DNA of 34,629 bases, taken from positions 1 to 34,629 of the forward strand of contig QFNA01000005.1 in NCBI GenBank assembly GCA_003248395.1. The letters are read 5' to 3'. How positions within the stretch are numbered: position 1 is the first letter of the stretch; each line of letters starts with the position of its first letter. Origin of the DNA: Citromicrobium sp. (GTDB lineage Bacteria > Pseudomonadota > Alphaproteobacteria > Sphingomonadales > Sphingomonadaceae). Shown here piece by piece: positions 15,759-23,721 of this stretch. A program made the position numbers and the translations under genes. Under the pieces are notes generated by a model. That model ran no database searches. It saw nothing but the letters and a program-made list of their open reading frames with translations, and was not told where the DNA came from.

Positions 15759-17123
15759 ATGGCATCACGCGCCGACAATTTTGCGAGCAACATCAGCTTC
15801 GCCAATTTCTCCAAGGCTACGGAGCTCAAGCAGCGTATCTGGTTCACCATTGGTGCGCTGATCGTTTTCCGCTTCCTCAGCTTCGTGCCGCTGCCGGGCA
15901 TCAACGCCCGTGCGCTGAACCTTCTCGCCGACCAGACGCGCGGCGGCATTATCGACATGTTCAACATGTTTACCGGCGGCAGCCTGGAGCGCATGAGCCT
16001 CATCGCACTCGGCGTCATGCCCTATATCACGGCCTCTATCGTCGTGCAGATGGCTTCGGCTCTGCATCCGACTCTCGCTGCGCTGAAGAAAGAGGGTACG
16101 GTAGGGCGCCAGAAGCTTAATCAATACACACGCTACGGCACGGTGTTTCTCTGCACGATCCAGGGCTGGTTTCTGGCTGCCGGGCTCGAAAGCTATGGCG
16201 CATCGAGCGGGATCGCAGCCGTGGTGGACCCTGGCCTCATGTTCCGTATCGGCGCGGTCATCAGTCTTGTCGGGGGCACGATGTTCTTGCTCTGGCTCGG
16301 CGAGCAGATCACCAGCCGCGGCATCGGCAACGGCGTCTCGCTCATCATCATGGCAGGCATCGTCGCACAGTTTCCGACCTTCGTCTCGAACATGGCTTCG
16401 GGTTACAGCGAGGGGTCGATCGGCACAGGCATCCTGCTCGGCTTCATCGCCATGGTTGTCGGCCTCATCCTGCTCATCAGCTTCTTCGAACGCGCGCAGC
16501 GCCGCCTGTTGATCCAGTATCCGAAGCGGGCGACGCAGCGTGGCATGATGCAGGCGGATCGTTCGCATCTCCCTCTGAAGCTCAACACGGCAGGCGTCAT
16601 TCCTCCGATCTTCGCCAGCTCACTCCTGCTTCTCCCGCTCACGATCACGCAGTTTGCTGGCAATTCGCTCAGCAGCGATGGCAGTGTGGGCGGTACGCTG
16701 CAGACTGTCCTCCAGTATCTGCAACATGGGCAGCCGCTGTACATGACGCTGTATGCTGTCGGCATCATCTTCTTCTGCTTCTTCTACACCGCAGTGGTGT
16801 TCAACCCCGAAGAGACGGCGGAGAACCTGAAGAAGAACGGTGGTTTCATTCCCGGCATCCGCCCGGGCAAGCGGACCGAGGAATATCTCGACTACGTGCT
16901 GACGCGCATCACGGTCATCGGGGCAATCTACCTGACCTTCGTCTGTGTGGTTCCCGAATACATGATCGCACAGACCGGCATCCCGCTGTTCCTGGGCGGC
17001 ACGAGCCTGCTGATCGTCGTTAATGTGACGGTCGACACCATCAGCCAGATCCAGTCGCATTTGCTGGCGCACCAGTATGGCGATCTTATCAAGAAGGCCA
17101 AGTTGAAGGGCCGCCTGCGCTAG
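15759..17123 (+). CDS. secY: Protein translocase subunit SecY
   Basis: SecY (454 residues) forms the inner-membrane protein-conducting channel with SecE and SecG. About ten hydrophobic segments are visible. Signature parts include GALIVFRFLSFVPLPGIN (TM1), the plug-side FNMFTGGSLERMSLIALGVMPYI, and the cytosolic loops with LIQYPKRATQRGMM and GFIPGIRPGKRTEEYLDYVLTR that contact SecA and the ribosome. It stands in its normal place after rplO, 105 bases downstream, and before adk. Confidence 0.97.
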   Translation: MASRADNFASNISFANFSKATELKQRIWFTIGALIVFRFLSFVPLPGINARALNLLADQTRGGIIDMFNMFTGGSLERMSLIALGVMPYITASIVVQMASALHPTLAALKKEGTVGRQKLNQYTRYGTVFLCTIQGWFLAAGLESYGASSGIAAVVDPGLMFRIGAVISLVGGTMFLLWLGEQITSRGIGNGVSLIIMAGIVAQFPTFVSNMASGYSEGSIGTGILLGFIAMVVGLILLISFFERAQRRLLIQYPKRATQRGMMQADRSHLPLKLNTAGVIPPIFASSLLLLPLTITQFAGNSLSSDGSVGGTLQTVLQYLQHGQPLYMTLYAVGIIFFCFFYTAVVFNPEETAENLKKNGGFIPGIRPGKRTEEYLDYVLTRITVIGAIYLTFVCVVPEYMIAQTGIPLFLGGTSLLIVVNVTVDTISQIQSHLLAHQYGDLIKKAKLKGRLR

Positions 17124-17154
17124 GACTGTCGCGCGGGCAAGGGGACCTTACGCA

Positions 17155-17799
17155 ATGGACATCATTCTTCTCGGACCGCCAGGCGCAGGCAAGGGGACGC
17201 AGGCCCACCGCCTCGTCGAACATCACGGCATGCGGCAGCTTTCGACTGGTGACATGCTGCGGGCGGCCGTCAAGGCCGGGACGCCAGTCGGAATCAAGGC
17301 GAAAGAGATCATGGACAAGGGCGAGCTCGTGTCCGACGAGATCGTTTCCGAACTGATCGATGCCGAGCTGACGGCCATGGGCCCGGAAACGGGTGCCATA
17401 TTCGATGGCTATCCGCGGACCGACAACCAGGCTGCCATGCTCGACGAATTGCTGGCAAAACACGGACGCAAACTCGATCACGTGATCGAACTCGGCGTCG
17501 ATGAAGACGCACTTGTCGAGCGTATTACGGGCCGCTTCACCTGCGCCAATTGCGGCGAGGGATATCACGATACGTTCAAGCAGCCCGAGAAAGCTGGCAT
17601 CTGTGACAATTGCGGTTCGTCGGACTTCAAACGCCGGCCTGATGATAACGAAGAAACCGTCCGCCACCGTATGCAGATCTATCGCAACGAAACGGCGCCG
17701 ATCCTGCCCGGCTACGAGCGCCGTGGGTTGGTGACACGCGTGGACGGCATGGGTTCGATCGAAGACGTCACCCACGCGATCGACAAGCTTTTGGTGTAA
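17155..17799 (+). CDS. adk: Adenylate kinase, zinc-binding LID type
   Basis: Adenylate kinase (214 residues) catalyses ATP + AMP to 2 ADP in the cytosol. The P-loop GPPGAGKGT spans residues 7-15, the NMP-binding STGDMLR 30-36, and FDGYPRT 83-89. The LID carries Cys130, Cys133, Cys150 and Cys153 in two CxxC pairs, the structural zinc site. The gene follows secY by 31 bases, the usual place in alphaproteobacteria. The next gene is not rpsM, as would be expected, but a secreted SRPBCC-like protein. Confidence 0.97.
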   Translation: MDIILLGPPGAGKGTQAHRLVEHHGMRQLSTGDMLRAAVKAGTPVGIKAKEIMDKGELVSDEIVSELIDAELTAMGPETGAIFDGYPRTDNQAAMLDELLAKHGRKLDHVIELGVDEDALVERITGRFTCANCGEGYHDTFKQPEKAGICDNCGSSDFKRRPDDNEETVRHRMQIYRNETAPILPGYERRGLVTRVDGMGSIEDVTHAIDKLLV

Positions 17800-17861
17800 C
17801 GCGCTTCCCAAATGCGGATTGGCGAAATAGTTTGCCGGTCTTGCCAGGGGAGGGCGGTTTG

Positions 17862-18506
17862 ATGATCTCGAAATATCTGCTGTTTGCAAGCGTGCTTGCC
17901 ACTTGCAGCTTGGCCCCACCCTTGCGTGCGGAAGTCGCCGAGAAGACCGATGCAAGTTTCGTGACGCGCGCAACTGCGTCGGTAGCCGCAGAGCCGCGCG
18001 CAGTCTGGTTGGCGCTGACCAGGCCGGGTGAGTGGTGGAGTGACGAGCACAGTTGGTCCGGCGATGCAGGCAATATGACGCTGGTCCCTCAGGCGGGTGG
18101 CTGTTTCTGCGAACGTATTCCGGGGACGGGCGATATACCCATGGACGGCAGCGCGAAACATGCCGAGGTCGTCCAGTCCGTTCCGGACAAGGCGCTGCGT
18201 CTGCGAGGAGAGTTCGGCCCCCTGCAAGCTTTTCCTGTGAATGGGGTCCTCACGATCTCGCTCAAGGAGATCGATGGCGGCACCGCAATTGGATGGGAAT
18301 ATTATGTCGGCGGAGCCATGCCCTTCGACGTCGACCGGATCGCGCCGGCAGTCGATCAGGTGATGAACCAGCAACTGGCAGGTCTGCGCGATCACCTTGG
18401 CGGTCTGGAAGACGGCTCCGATGGCGAGGAAGCGGTCTCCGACGGATCCCCGGATTCGCCATCCGAGACCGATGGAAATTCCGGGTCGGAGGAAAATCAC
18501 CGCTAG
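17862..18506 (+). CDS. Secreted SRPBCC-like protein of unknown function
   Basis: The 214-residue product starts at ATG 17862 behind AGGGGAGGG; an in-frame TTG at 17832 is less likely. Residues 1-23 form a signal peptide ending near LRA. The mature part resembles the START/SRPBCC (AHSA1-like) ligand-binding fold: VAAEPRAVWLALTRPGEWW (42-59), a central GGCFCERIP turn (79-87) and a long C-terminal helix with VDQVMNQQLAGLRDHLG (164-180). The last 30 residues are a Ser/Asp/Gly/Glu-rich tail that looks disordered. The ligand is unknown. It interrupts adk and rpsM, and a promoter follows it directly. The fold call is moderate, the function open. Confidence 0.7.
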   Translation: MISKYLLFASVLATCSLAPPLRAEVAEKTDASFVTRATASVAAEPRAVWLALTRPGEWWSDEHSWSGDAGNMTLVPQAGGCFCERIPGTGDIPMDGSAKHAEVVQSVPDKALRLRGEFGPLQAFPVNGVLTISLKEIDGGTAIGWEYYVGGAMPFDVDRIAPAVDQVMNQQLAGLRDHLGGLEDGSDGEEAVSDGSPDSPSETDGNSGSEENHR

Positions 18507-18510
18507 GGTT

Positions 18511-18539
18511 TTGACCTTCGACACGGTCTCCCATATACT
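18511..18539 (+). promoter_or_regulatory. Putative sigma70-type promoter of the alpha operon (rpsM)
   Basis: TTGACC (18511-18516) and TATACT (18534-18539) are separated by 17 bases, a near-consensus pair, and begin five bases after the stop of the SRPBCC-like gene. A second, weaker pair TTGACC (18603-18608) and TAAGCG (18626-18631), also with a 17-base spacer, lies downstream. The rpsM leader would be about 235 or 145 bases. Their position suggests that rpsM-rplQ is transcribed on its own as well as by read-through. Confidence 0.6.
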
Positions 18540-18783
18540 CGGCTTGTAAGGCTGATCTAGGTCCCCATATAGGCGCCCTGTCGTACGCTTGCGCGCGGGG
18601 TGTTGACCTCGCTGGCGAATCCGCTTAAGCGCGCCTTTCATTCGACACTTGCAGTGAGTCCGGCGGCGGCAGACTATTTGCACGCCATCCGGGCTTTTCG
18701 CGCTTTCGGCGCTCGAGGTAACGAATGAAAACAAAGCGTTGAGATGGGGTACGGTACTGGCCCCGTGGAGCATGGAGAAATAA

Positions 18784-19152
18784 GTGGCTCGTATTGCCGG
18801 GGTAAACATCCCCACTAACAAGCGTGTGATCATCGCGCTCACATATATTCACGGTATTGGTCGCACGACCGCGGTCGAGATCGCCGACAAGCTCGGCATC
18901 GATCACAAGACCCGCGTGCAGGATCTGACCGACGAGGAAGTTCTGCGCATTCGTGAAACGATTGACGCCGACCATACCGTCGAGGGTGACCTTCGTCGCA
19001 ACACGGCGATGAACATCAAGCGCCTGATGGACCTCAAGTCCTATCGCGGCCTGCGCCATCGTGCCGGTCTGCCCGTTCGCGGTCAGCGCACTCACACCAA
19101 TGCCCGCACCCGCAAGGGCAAGGCCAAGCCGATCGCCGGCAAGAAGAAGTAA
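18784..19152 (+). CDS. rpsM: 30S ribosomal protein S13
   Basis: S13 (122 residues) lies at the top of the 30S head, contacts P-site tRNA and bridges to the 50S subunit. The GTG at 18784 gives MARIAGVNIPTNKRVIIALTYIHGIG, the canonical start, with GGAGAA upstream. The C-terminal HRAGLPVRGQRTHTNARTRKGKAK tail is intact. It is the first gene of the alpha operon here and has a likely promoter in the 277-base gap before it. Confidence 0.97.
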   Translation: MARIAGVNIPTNKRVIIALTYIHGIGRTTAVEIADKLGIDHKTRVQDLTDEEVLRIRETIDADHTVEGDLRRNTAMNIKRLMDLKSYRGLRHRAGLPVRGQRTHTNARTRKGKAKPIAGKKK

Positions 19153-19207
19153 GCCTCGGATATCCGACAGGCTTTTCCCTTCTTGAGAATATAAGGAATA
19201 CGAGACA

Positions 19208-19597
19208 ATGGCACGTGAACCCGGCCGCGTCAGGCGCCGTGACAAAAAGAACATTTCAAGCGGTGTTGCCCACATCAACGCCAGCTTCAACAACACCATG
19301 ATCACCATCACCGATGCGCAGGGCAATGCTATCAGCTGGTCCAGCGCAGGCATGATGGGCTTCAAGGGCAGCCGCAAATCCACGCCCTACGCTGCCCAGG
19401 TTGCGGCCGACGATGCTGGTCGCAAGGCTGCTGAACACGGCGTGCGCACTCTCGAGGTTGAAGTGAAAGGCCCGGGCTCGGGTCGCGAAAGTGCGCTCCG
19501 CGGTCTCGCTGCGGTCGGTTTCACGATCACTTCGATCCGCGACGTAACGCCGATCCCGCACAACGGTGTGCGCCCTTCGAAGCGTCGCCGCGTCTGA
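19208..19597 (+). CDS. rpsK: 30S ribosomal protein S11
   Basis: S11 (129 residues) forms part of the 30S platform at the E site. The GVAHINASFNNTMITITD and GFKGSRKSTPYAAQVAA segments and the basic C-terminus NGVRPSKRRRV are ordinary. It follows rpsM by 55 bases. The downstream gap to rpoA holds two hairpins. rpsD, present at this point in E. coli, is absent. Confidence 0.97.
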   Translation: MAREPGRVRRRDKKNISSGVAHINASFNNTMITITDAQGNAISWSSAGMMGFKGSRKSTPYAAQVAADDAGRKAAEHGVRTLEVEVKGPGSGRESALRGLAAVGFTITSIRDVTPIPHNGVRPSKRRRV

Positions 19598-19610
19598 TCC
19601 GTACTGCTTT

Positions 19611-19682
19611 GGTGGCTTGGATACGCTGAGCCACCGACACTCTCCACGGACCGGATGCTCTTGCTGAACAGAGCGCCGGTCC
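19611..19682 (+). promoter_or_regulatory. Two hairpins in the rpsK-rpoA gap
   Basis: GGTGGCT (19611-19617) pairs with AGCCACC (19629-19635). GGACCGG (19648-19654) pairs with CCGGTCC (19676-19682), with inner GCTC/GAGC (19657-19660 with 19671-19674). Neither is followed by a U-run. They may slow, process or regulate the transcript ahead of rpoA; the function is inferred from structure only. Confidence 0.35.
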
Positions 19683-19710
19683 TGCCCGCATCCACACCCA
19701 GGGGAAATCC

Positions 19711-20766
19711 ATGTCCGTCAACACCAAGAACTGGCAGGAACTCAAGAAACCCAATACTCTCGACATCAAGGATGGTGGCGACAAGAAACGCAAGGTGACT
19801 TTTGTTGCCGAACCGCTCGAGCGTGGCTTCGGCCTGACGCTCGGCAACGCGTTGCGCCGCGTCCTCCTGTCTTCGTTGCAGGGTGCCGCTGTCACCTCGA
19901 TCAAGATCGAGGGCGTGCTCCATGAATTTTCGTCGCTTGCCGGCGTGCGCGAAGACGTCACCGACATCGTCCTCAACGTGAAACAGATCGCCCTCAAGAT
20001 GGAAGGCGAAGGCATGAAGCGCCTGCAGCTTTCCGCAACCGGCCCCGGTCCGGTGAAGGCTGGCGACATTGCAGTTTCCGGCGACATCGAAGTGATGAAC
20101 AAGGATCTCGTGATCTGCCATCTCGACGATGGTGCGACGCTCAACATGGAACTGACAGCCGACACGGGTAAGGGTTACCGCCCCGCCGTGATGAACCGTC
20201 CGGCCGATGCACCGATCGGGCTGATCCCGGTCGACTCGCTCTATTCGCCGGTTCGCCAGGTCAGCTACAAGGTTGAAAACGCTCGCGTCGGCCAGGAACT
20301 GGATTACGACAAGCTTTCGCTGACGGTTGAAACCGACGGCACTGTTACCCCGGAAGATGCGGTGGCCTACTCGGCGCGCATCCTGCAGGACCAGTTGACG
20401 CTGTTCGTACATTTCGAAGACGGCATCCCGCAGCCCAGCTCGGCCATGATCGGTCAGGCTGCAGAGCCGCAGGAAAGCGACACCAACCAGCTCAACCGTT
20501 ATCTTCTCAAGAAGGTCGACGAGCTGGAACTGTCGGTCCGTTCGGCCAATTGTCTCAAGAACGACAACATCATCTATATCGGCGATCTCGTCCAGAAGAC
20601 CGAGGCGGAAATGCTCCGTACGCCGAACTTCGGCCGCAAGTCGCTCAACGAGATCAAGGAAGTGCTCTCGTCGATGGGTCTCCGTCTCGGGATGGACATC
20701 CCGGGCTGGCCGCCTGAGAATATCGAGGAAATGGCCAAGAAGCTCGAACAGGAACTTCTCGGCTGA
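19711..20766 (+). CDS. rpoA: DNA-directed RNA polymerase subunit alpha
   Basis: The alpha subunit (351 residues) dimerises through its N-terminal domain to assemble RNA polymerase, and its C-terminal domain binds promoter UP elements and activators. The N-terminal domain shows FVAEPLERGFGLTLGNALRRVLLSS (31-55) and EFSSLAGVREDVTDIVLN (72-89). A linker rich in Gln, Ser and Pro spans about 240-260. The C-terminal domain carries VRSANCLK with Arg277, the counterpart of E. coli Arg265, and GRKSLNEIKEVL. AGGGGAAA precedes the ATG. Confidence 0.97.
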   Translation: MSVNTKNWQELKKPNTLDIKDGGDKKRKVTFVAEPLERGFGLTLGNALRRVLLSSLQGAAVTSIKIEGVLHEFSSLAGVREDVTDIVLNVKQIALKMEGEGMKRLQLSATGPGPVKAGDIAVSGDIEVMNKDLVICHLDDGATLNMELTADTGKGYRPAVMNRPADAPIGLIPVDSLYSPVRQVSYKVENARVGQELDYDKLSLTVETDGTVTPEDAVAYSARILQDQLTLFVHFEDGIPQPSSAMIGQAAEPQESDTNQLNRYLLKKVDELELSVRSANCLKNDNIIYIGDLVQKTEAEMLRTPNFGRKSLNEIKEVLSSMGLRLGMDIPGWPPENIEEMAKKLEQELLG

Positions 20767-20850
20767 TCAGGGCATCCGGCGGCGGGCCCTGACCGCCGCC
20801 AGCACTGGGCTACCTAGAACGGGCCCTTTTCGAACGAAGGAAGATTTGAA

Positions 20851-21273
20851 ATGCGTCACAAGATTTCCGGCCGCAAGCTCCAGCGCAAGACCGGTCACCG
20901 CAAGGCCCTGTTCCGCAACATGAGCGCTGCGCTCATCAAGCACGAACAGATCCTCACGACTGCCGCGAAGGCGAAGGAACTGCGTCCTTACATTGAAAAG
21001 CTGATCACGCTCGCGAAGCGCGGCGGCTTGTCGAACCGCCGTCTGGCAATGAGCCGGCTGCAGGACGAGACGCAGCTCAAGAAACTATTCGATGTGCTCG
21101 CAGAACGCTATGCCGATCGCGAAGGCGGATATACACGCGTGATCAAGGCGGGTTATCGCGGCAGCGATGCGGCGGCGATGGCCGTGATCGAGTTCGTCGA
21201 CCGCGACGAGGACGCGAAGGGCCAGGACAGCGGCCCTGTGATGGCAGATGCAGAGGATATGGAAGACGCGTAA
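20851..21273 (+). CDS. rplQ: 50S ribosomal protein L17
   Basis: L17 (140 residues) lies near the tunnel exit of the 50S subunit. MRHKISGRKLQRKTGHRKALFRNM and LIKHEQILTTAAKAKELRP identify it. About 20 C-terminal residues form an acidic tail (DEDAKGQDSGPVMADAEDMEDA) beyond the family core. GAAGG upstream is the ribosome-binding site. A clear terminator follows 24 bases after the stop, making this the last gene of the long ribosomal run. Confidence 0.97.
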   Translation: MRHKISGRKLQRKTGHRKALFRNMSAALIKHEQILTTAAKAKELRPYIEKLITLAKRGGLSNRRLAMSRLQDETQLKKLFDVLAERYADREGGYTRVIKAGYRGSDAAAMAVIEFVDRDEDAKGQDSGPVMADAEDMEDA

Positions 21274-21296
21274 GCGATTTCACATCGAGATGATCG

Positions 21297-21328
21297 GGGT
21301 CGGAGGAGCAATCTTTCGACCCTTTTTT
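21297..21328 (+). terminator. Rho-independent terminator after rplQ
   Basis: GGGTCG (21297-21302) pairs with CGACCC (21317-21322), with a weaker inner GAGG/CTTT extension, and is followed directly by TTTTTT (21323-21328). It closes the alpha operon. Confidence 0.8.
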
Positions 21329-21603
21329 GTGCGCAAAGGACCGGAGATCTCATTACGGCCGATGTTGCCGCTTTCATGAACACCGAAGCAGCGAAAGATG
21401 GTCGATAGGGCCGATTGCTGAGGGCGATTTCACTTCAGGTCCGCACGATGTGATTGAATTTGCTCGCATCGAACTGTTCATAAAACGCTGCGCTATCATG
21501 AACAGCGACTGCAATCCCGATTCAGCGTTATCTCACTGCGAATCGCTTAGAACCTCGTTTAACCGGGGCAATCCCGCCACGGCAGACTGAGGAGAGCCTC
21601 AAA
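21329..21603. other. Gap between the alpha operon and the first Arg/Tyr-rich gene
   Basis: An open frame of 87 codons crosses this gap but has no ribosome-binding site and no recognisable wording, so I do not call it. A possible promoter box TTGAAT (21454-21459) lies upstream, with a poor -10. The gap ends with GAGGAGAG, the ribosome-binding site of the next gene. Confidence 0.4.
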
Positions 21604-22200
21604 ATGAAAAATCTGACCAAGGCTTTGGCAAAGGGTGGGATCGCAACTGCAACCGTGGGCGCAATGGCGCTTGCCGGAGCAACTCCCGCCCAGGCGCAAT
21701 ATCGCGACCGCGACGACGACGGCATTTCGGTCGGCGACGTTATCGCCGGTGCCGTAATCATTGGCGGCATTGCCGCGATCGCCGGTGCGGCGAACCGAGA
21801 TCGCGATTATTATCGCGATGGCCGGTACTACCGCGACGGGCGCTATTACAACAACGGCTACGATTATCGGCGCGACGCCTATCGCTATCGCGGTGATCCG
21901 CGTTCTGCTGTCGAGCAGTGCGTCAACGCTGCCCGCCAGGATGCGCGGCGTTACGGATACCGTTACGCGCAGGTGACCGAGATCCGCGATGTCGACGACA
22001 CGCGCAATGGATGGCGCGTGAAGGGCCGCATCATGGTCGATGGTGACTACCGTGGTGGGCGATACGACCGTTATGGCTATCGTGACCGGAACAACAGCTA
22101 TCGTCGCTGGGACAACCGCGATAACGGTAATTTCACATGCCGGATTGATCGCGGGCGGGTTTCCGATATCGATTTCAGCGGCATTCGCGGACTGCGCTGA
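21604..22200 (+). CDS. Secreted Arg/Tyr-rich protein of unknown function (paralogue 1)
   Basis: This 198-residue protein has a signal peptide ending AQA near residue 32. Then come a Gly/Ala/Ile-rich hydrophobic segment ISVGDVIAGAVIIGGIAAIAG (41-61, written GDVIAGAVIIGGIAAIAG in its core), a low-complexity Arg/Asp/Tyr/Gly block with repeats of YYRDGR (69-98), and a small C-terminal domain with AVEQCVNAA (102-110) and FTCRIDRGRVSDIDFSGIRG (177-196). Cys106 and Cys179 are the only Cys residues of the mature protein and could form a disulfide. The hydrophobic part recalls glycine-zipper segments. It is paralogous to the next gene. I recognise no defined family function. Confidence 0.85.
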   Translation: MKNLTKALAKGGIATATVGAMALAGATPAQAQYRDRDDDGISVGDVIAGAVIIGGIAAIAGAANRDRDYYRDGRYYRDGRYYNNGYDYRRDAYRYRGDPRSAVEQCVNAARQDARRYGYRYAQVTEIRDVDDTRNGWRVKGRIMVDGDYRGGRYDRYGYRDRNNSYRRWDNRDNGNFTCRIDRGRVSDIDFSGIRGLR

Positions 22201-22223
22201 TAGTCTACACCAAATCCAATTGA

Positions 22224-22253
22224 CGGCCCGGCTCTTAAAGAACCGGGCCGTTT
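22224..22253 (+). terminator. Rho-independent terminator between the two paralogues
   Basis: CGGCCCGG (22224-22231) pairs perfectly with CCGGGCCG (22243-22250) and is followed by TTT. It lies 24 bases after the first paralogue, so the second may have its own promoter or depend on read-through. Confidence 0.7.
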
Positions 22254-22336
22254 CGTGTATCGTCGGCAGTTCTCCGCCGGGCCGTTCCTGTACTGGAACG
22301 TCACTCTGGCGCCAAATATTCGACTGGAGCCTTACA

Positions 22337-23089
22337 ATGTCGCTGAAAAGATGTTTGAACGTTGGGGCGGCGCTGACCACGTCGGCGATCATGATGGTCG
22401 CCCCTGCTTCAGGCGCCGAGTTGCCAGGTCCGCCCGCAGTACAAGGTGCTGCGTCCTCATTTGAGGAGGCCCAAAGCTGGCAACACTATCGCCACCGCAA
22501 TCACCGATACCGCTATCGCTATCGTCGTGGACCGAGCGCCGGAGATATCATCACGGGCGTTCTCGTGATCGGAGCGATCGCTGCAATTGCCGATGCGGCA
22601 ACCGATGGAGATGACCGTCGGTACCGGAATCGTGACTGGACCTATCCCGACCGCCGCAACGACCGGCACAGACAGATCGACCGCGGCGGGATCGATCGCG
22701 CTATCGATATGTGTGTGGATCAGGTCGAGCGGGACCGGCGCGTTGAAAGCGTGGACCGCGCCGATCGCACTGCGAGGGGCTGGCATATCTCCGGTGCGCT
22801 CTCTGACGGACAGGGCTTTTCATGCCGGATCGGCCCCGACGGGCGCATAGATGGCGTGGACTTTGGCACCCGCGGTGATTGGCAGTACCAGTCGCACGGT
22901 GGGAATGGCACGCCGCCTTCGGTCGCCCGGCACGATCGGCAGTGGGACAACAGTCGTTATGCTGCGGAATGGGCGCGATTGAATGTCGACAGATCCCCAA
23001 ATGACACCGCAAATGTCTATCTGGAGGCCTCGGCACCCGACAGTGCGGAACTGGAAACCGGTAGCTATCCACCCGAAGTAGGCGGCTGA
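22337..23089 (+). CDS. Secreted Arg/Tyr-rich protein of unknown function (paralogue 2)
   Basis: The start at 22337 gives MSLKRCLNVGAALTTSAIMM and a signal peptide to about residue 27 (SGA); the open frame continues far upstream but without a signal or family wording. The 250-residue protein repeats the plan of its neighbour: a basic Tyr/Arg/His stretch (50-64), hydrophobic GDIITGVLVIGAIAAIADA (69-87), Arg/Asp-rich spacer, then AIDMCVDQV (122-130) and FSCRIGPDGRIDGVDFG (161-177). The paired Cys126 and Cys163 match Cys106 and Cys179 of paralogue 1. It has an extra C-terminal region of about 70 residues with no recognised domain. Its 3' end overlaps the convergent TRIC-like gene by 25 bases. Confidence 0.8.
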   Translation: MSLKRCLNVGAALTTSAIMMVAPASGAELPGPPAVQGAASSFEEAQSWQHYRHRNHRYRYRYRRGPSAGDIITGVLVIGAIAAIADAATDGDDRRYRNRDWTYPDRRNDRHRQIDRGGIDRAIDMCVDQVERDRRVESVDRADRTARGWHISGALSDGQGFSCRIGPDGRIDGVDFGTRGDWQYQSHGGNGTPPSVARHDRQWDNSRYAAEWARLNVDRSPNDTANVYLEASAPDSAELETGSYPPEVGG

Positions 23090-23721
23090 TCCTTTCCGAC
23101 CATGCGTTCGTCGTAAGACGGCAGAGACAGGTTCCAGCGGATCGCTGCGAGCCTTAGCCCGAAACCGGCGAGCGTGGCGACAATCCAGATCCACCAGCGC
23201 GTCATGCCCACCATGTCGCCCAGCACCGTAAGGCTGGCGGACAGGGCGGCGGCGGTTACATACAGTTCGGGCCGCATCAGGATCGAAGGGCGGCCCGCCA
23301 GAACATCGCGGATGATTCCGCCCGCACATCCCGTGATCACGCCCATGAGGAAGCTGGGCACCGGCGGCACGCCGTATTCAAGCGCCTTTGCAGTTCCCAG
23401 CACAGCATAGGCGGCCAGACCCAGCCCGTCTGCAATCGAGAGAAACCGGCCTTCCCACCAACGCGTCGGCGTAAACCAGGCGAACAGGGCGATGGCCAGG
23501 CAAATTGCCGCCACCCACGGGTCGGCGATCCAGAAAACCGGCGCGTCGATCAGGAGATCGCGGATCGTTCCGCCTCCGACACCAGTGACCAGCGCGAAGA
23601 ACGACAACGTTACCAGCGTCTGCTTCTCCTTCGCCGCGACGAGCGCACCGGTCAGTGCGAATATGGCCACGCCGGCGAGGTCGAGCCAGTCGAGGACCGG
23701 GGTAAAAACTTCCTCGTTCAT
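23065..23721 (-). CDS. TRIC/UPF0126-family membrane protein (YadS-like)
   Basis: The 218-residue protein has about seven membrane segments arranged as two similar halves. Each half carries the family hallmark Gly-rich plus Arg-Asp motif: GVGGGTIRDLL (47-57) and GCAGGIIRDVLAG (131-143). This matches the prokaryotic UPF0126 family, related to trimeric intracellular cation channels and proposed in some cases to carry glycine. The substrate here is not evident. The start at 23721 overlaps the stop of the PepSY gene as ATGA, so the two are likely coupled. Its end overlaps the convergent paralogue 2. Confidence 0.88.
   Translation of the reverse strand: MNEEVFTPVLDWLDLAGVAIFALTGALVAAKEKQTLVTLSFFALVTGVGGGTIRDLLIDAPVFWIADPWVAAICLAIALFAWFTPTRWWEGRFLSIADGLGLAAYAVLGTAKALEYGVPPVPSFLMGVITGCAGGIIRDVLAGRPSILMRPELYVTAAALSASLTVLGDMVGMTRWWIWIVATLAGFGLRLAAIRWNLSLPSYDERMVGKDQPPTSGG

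Noticed and set aside
21327..21590. Open frame of 87 codons between rplQ and the first Arg/Tyr-rich gene
   Set aside because: It starts inside the rplQ terminator, has no ribosome-binding site and shows no recognisable wording.
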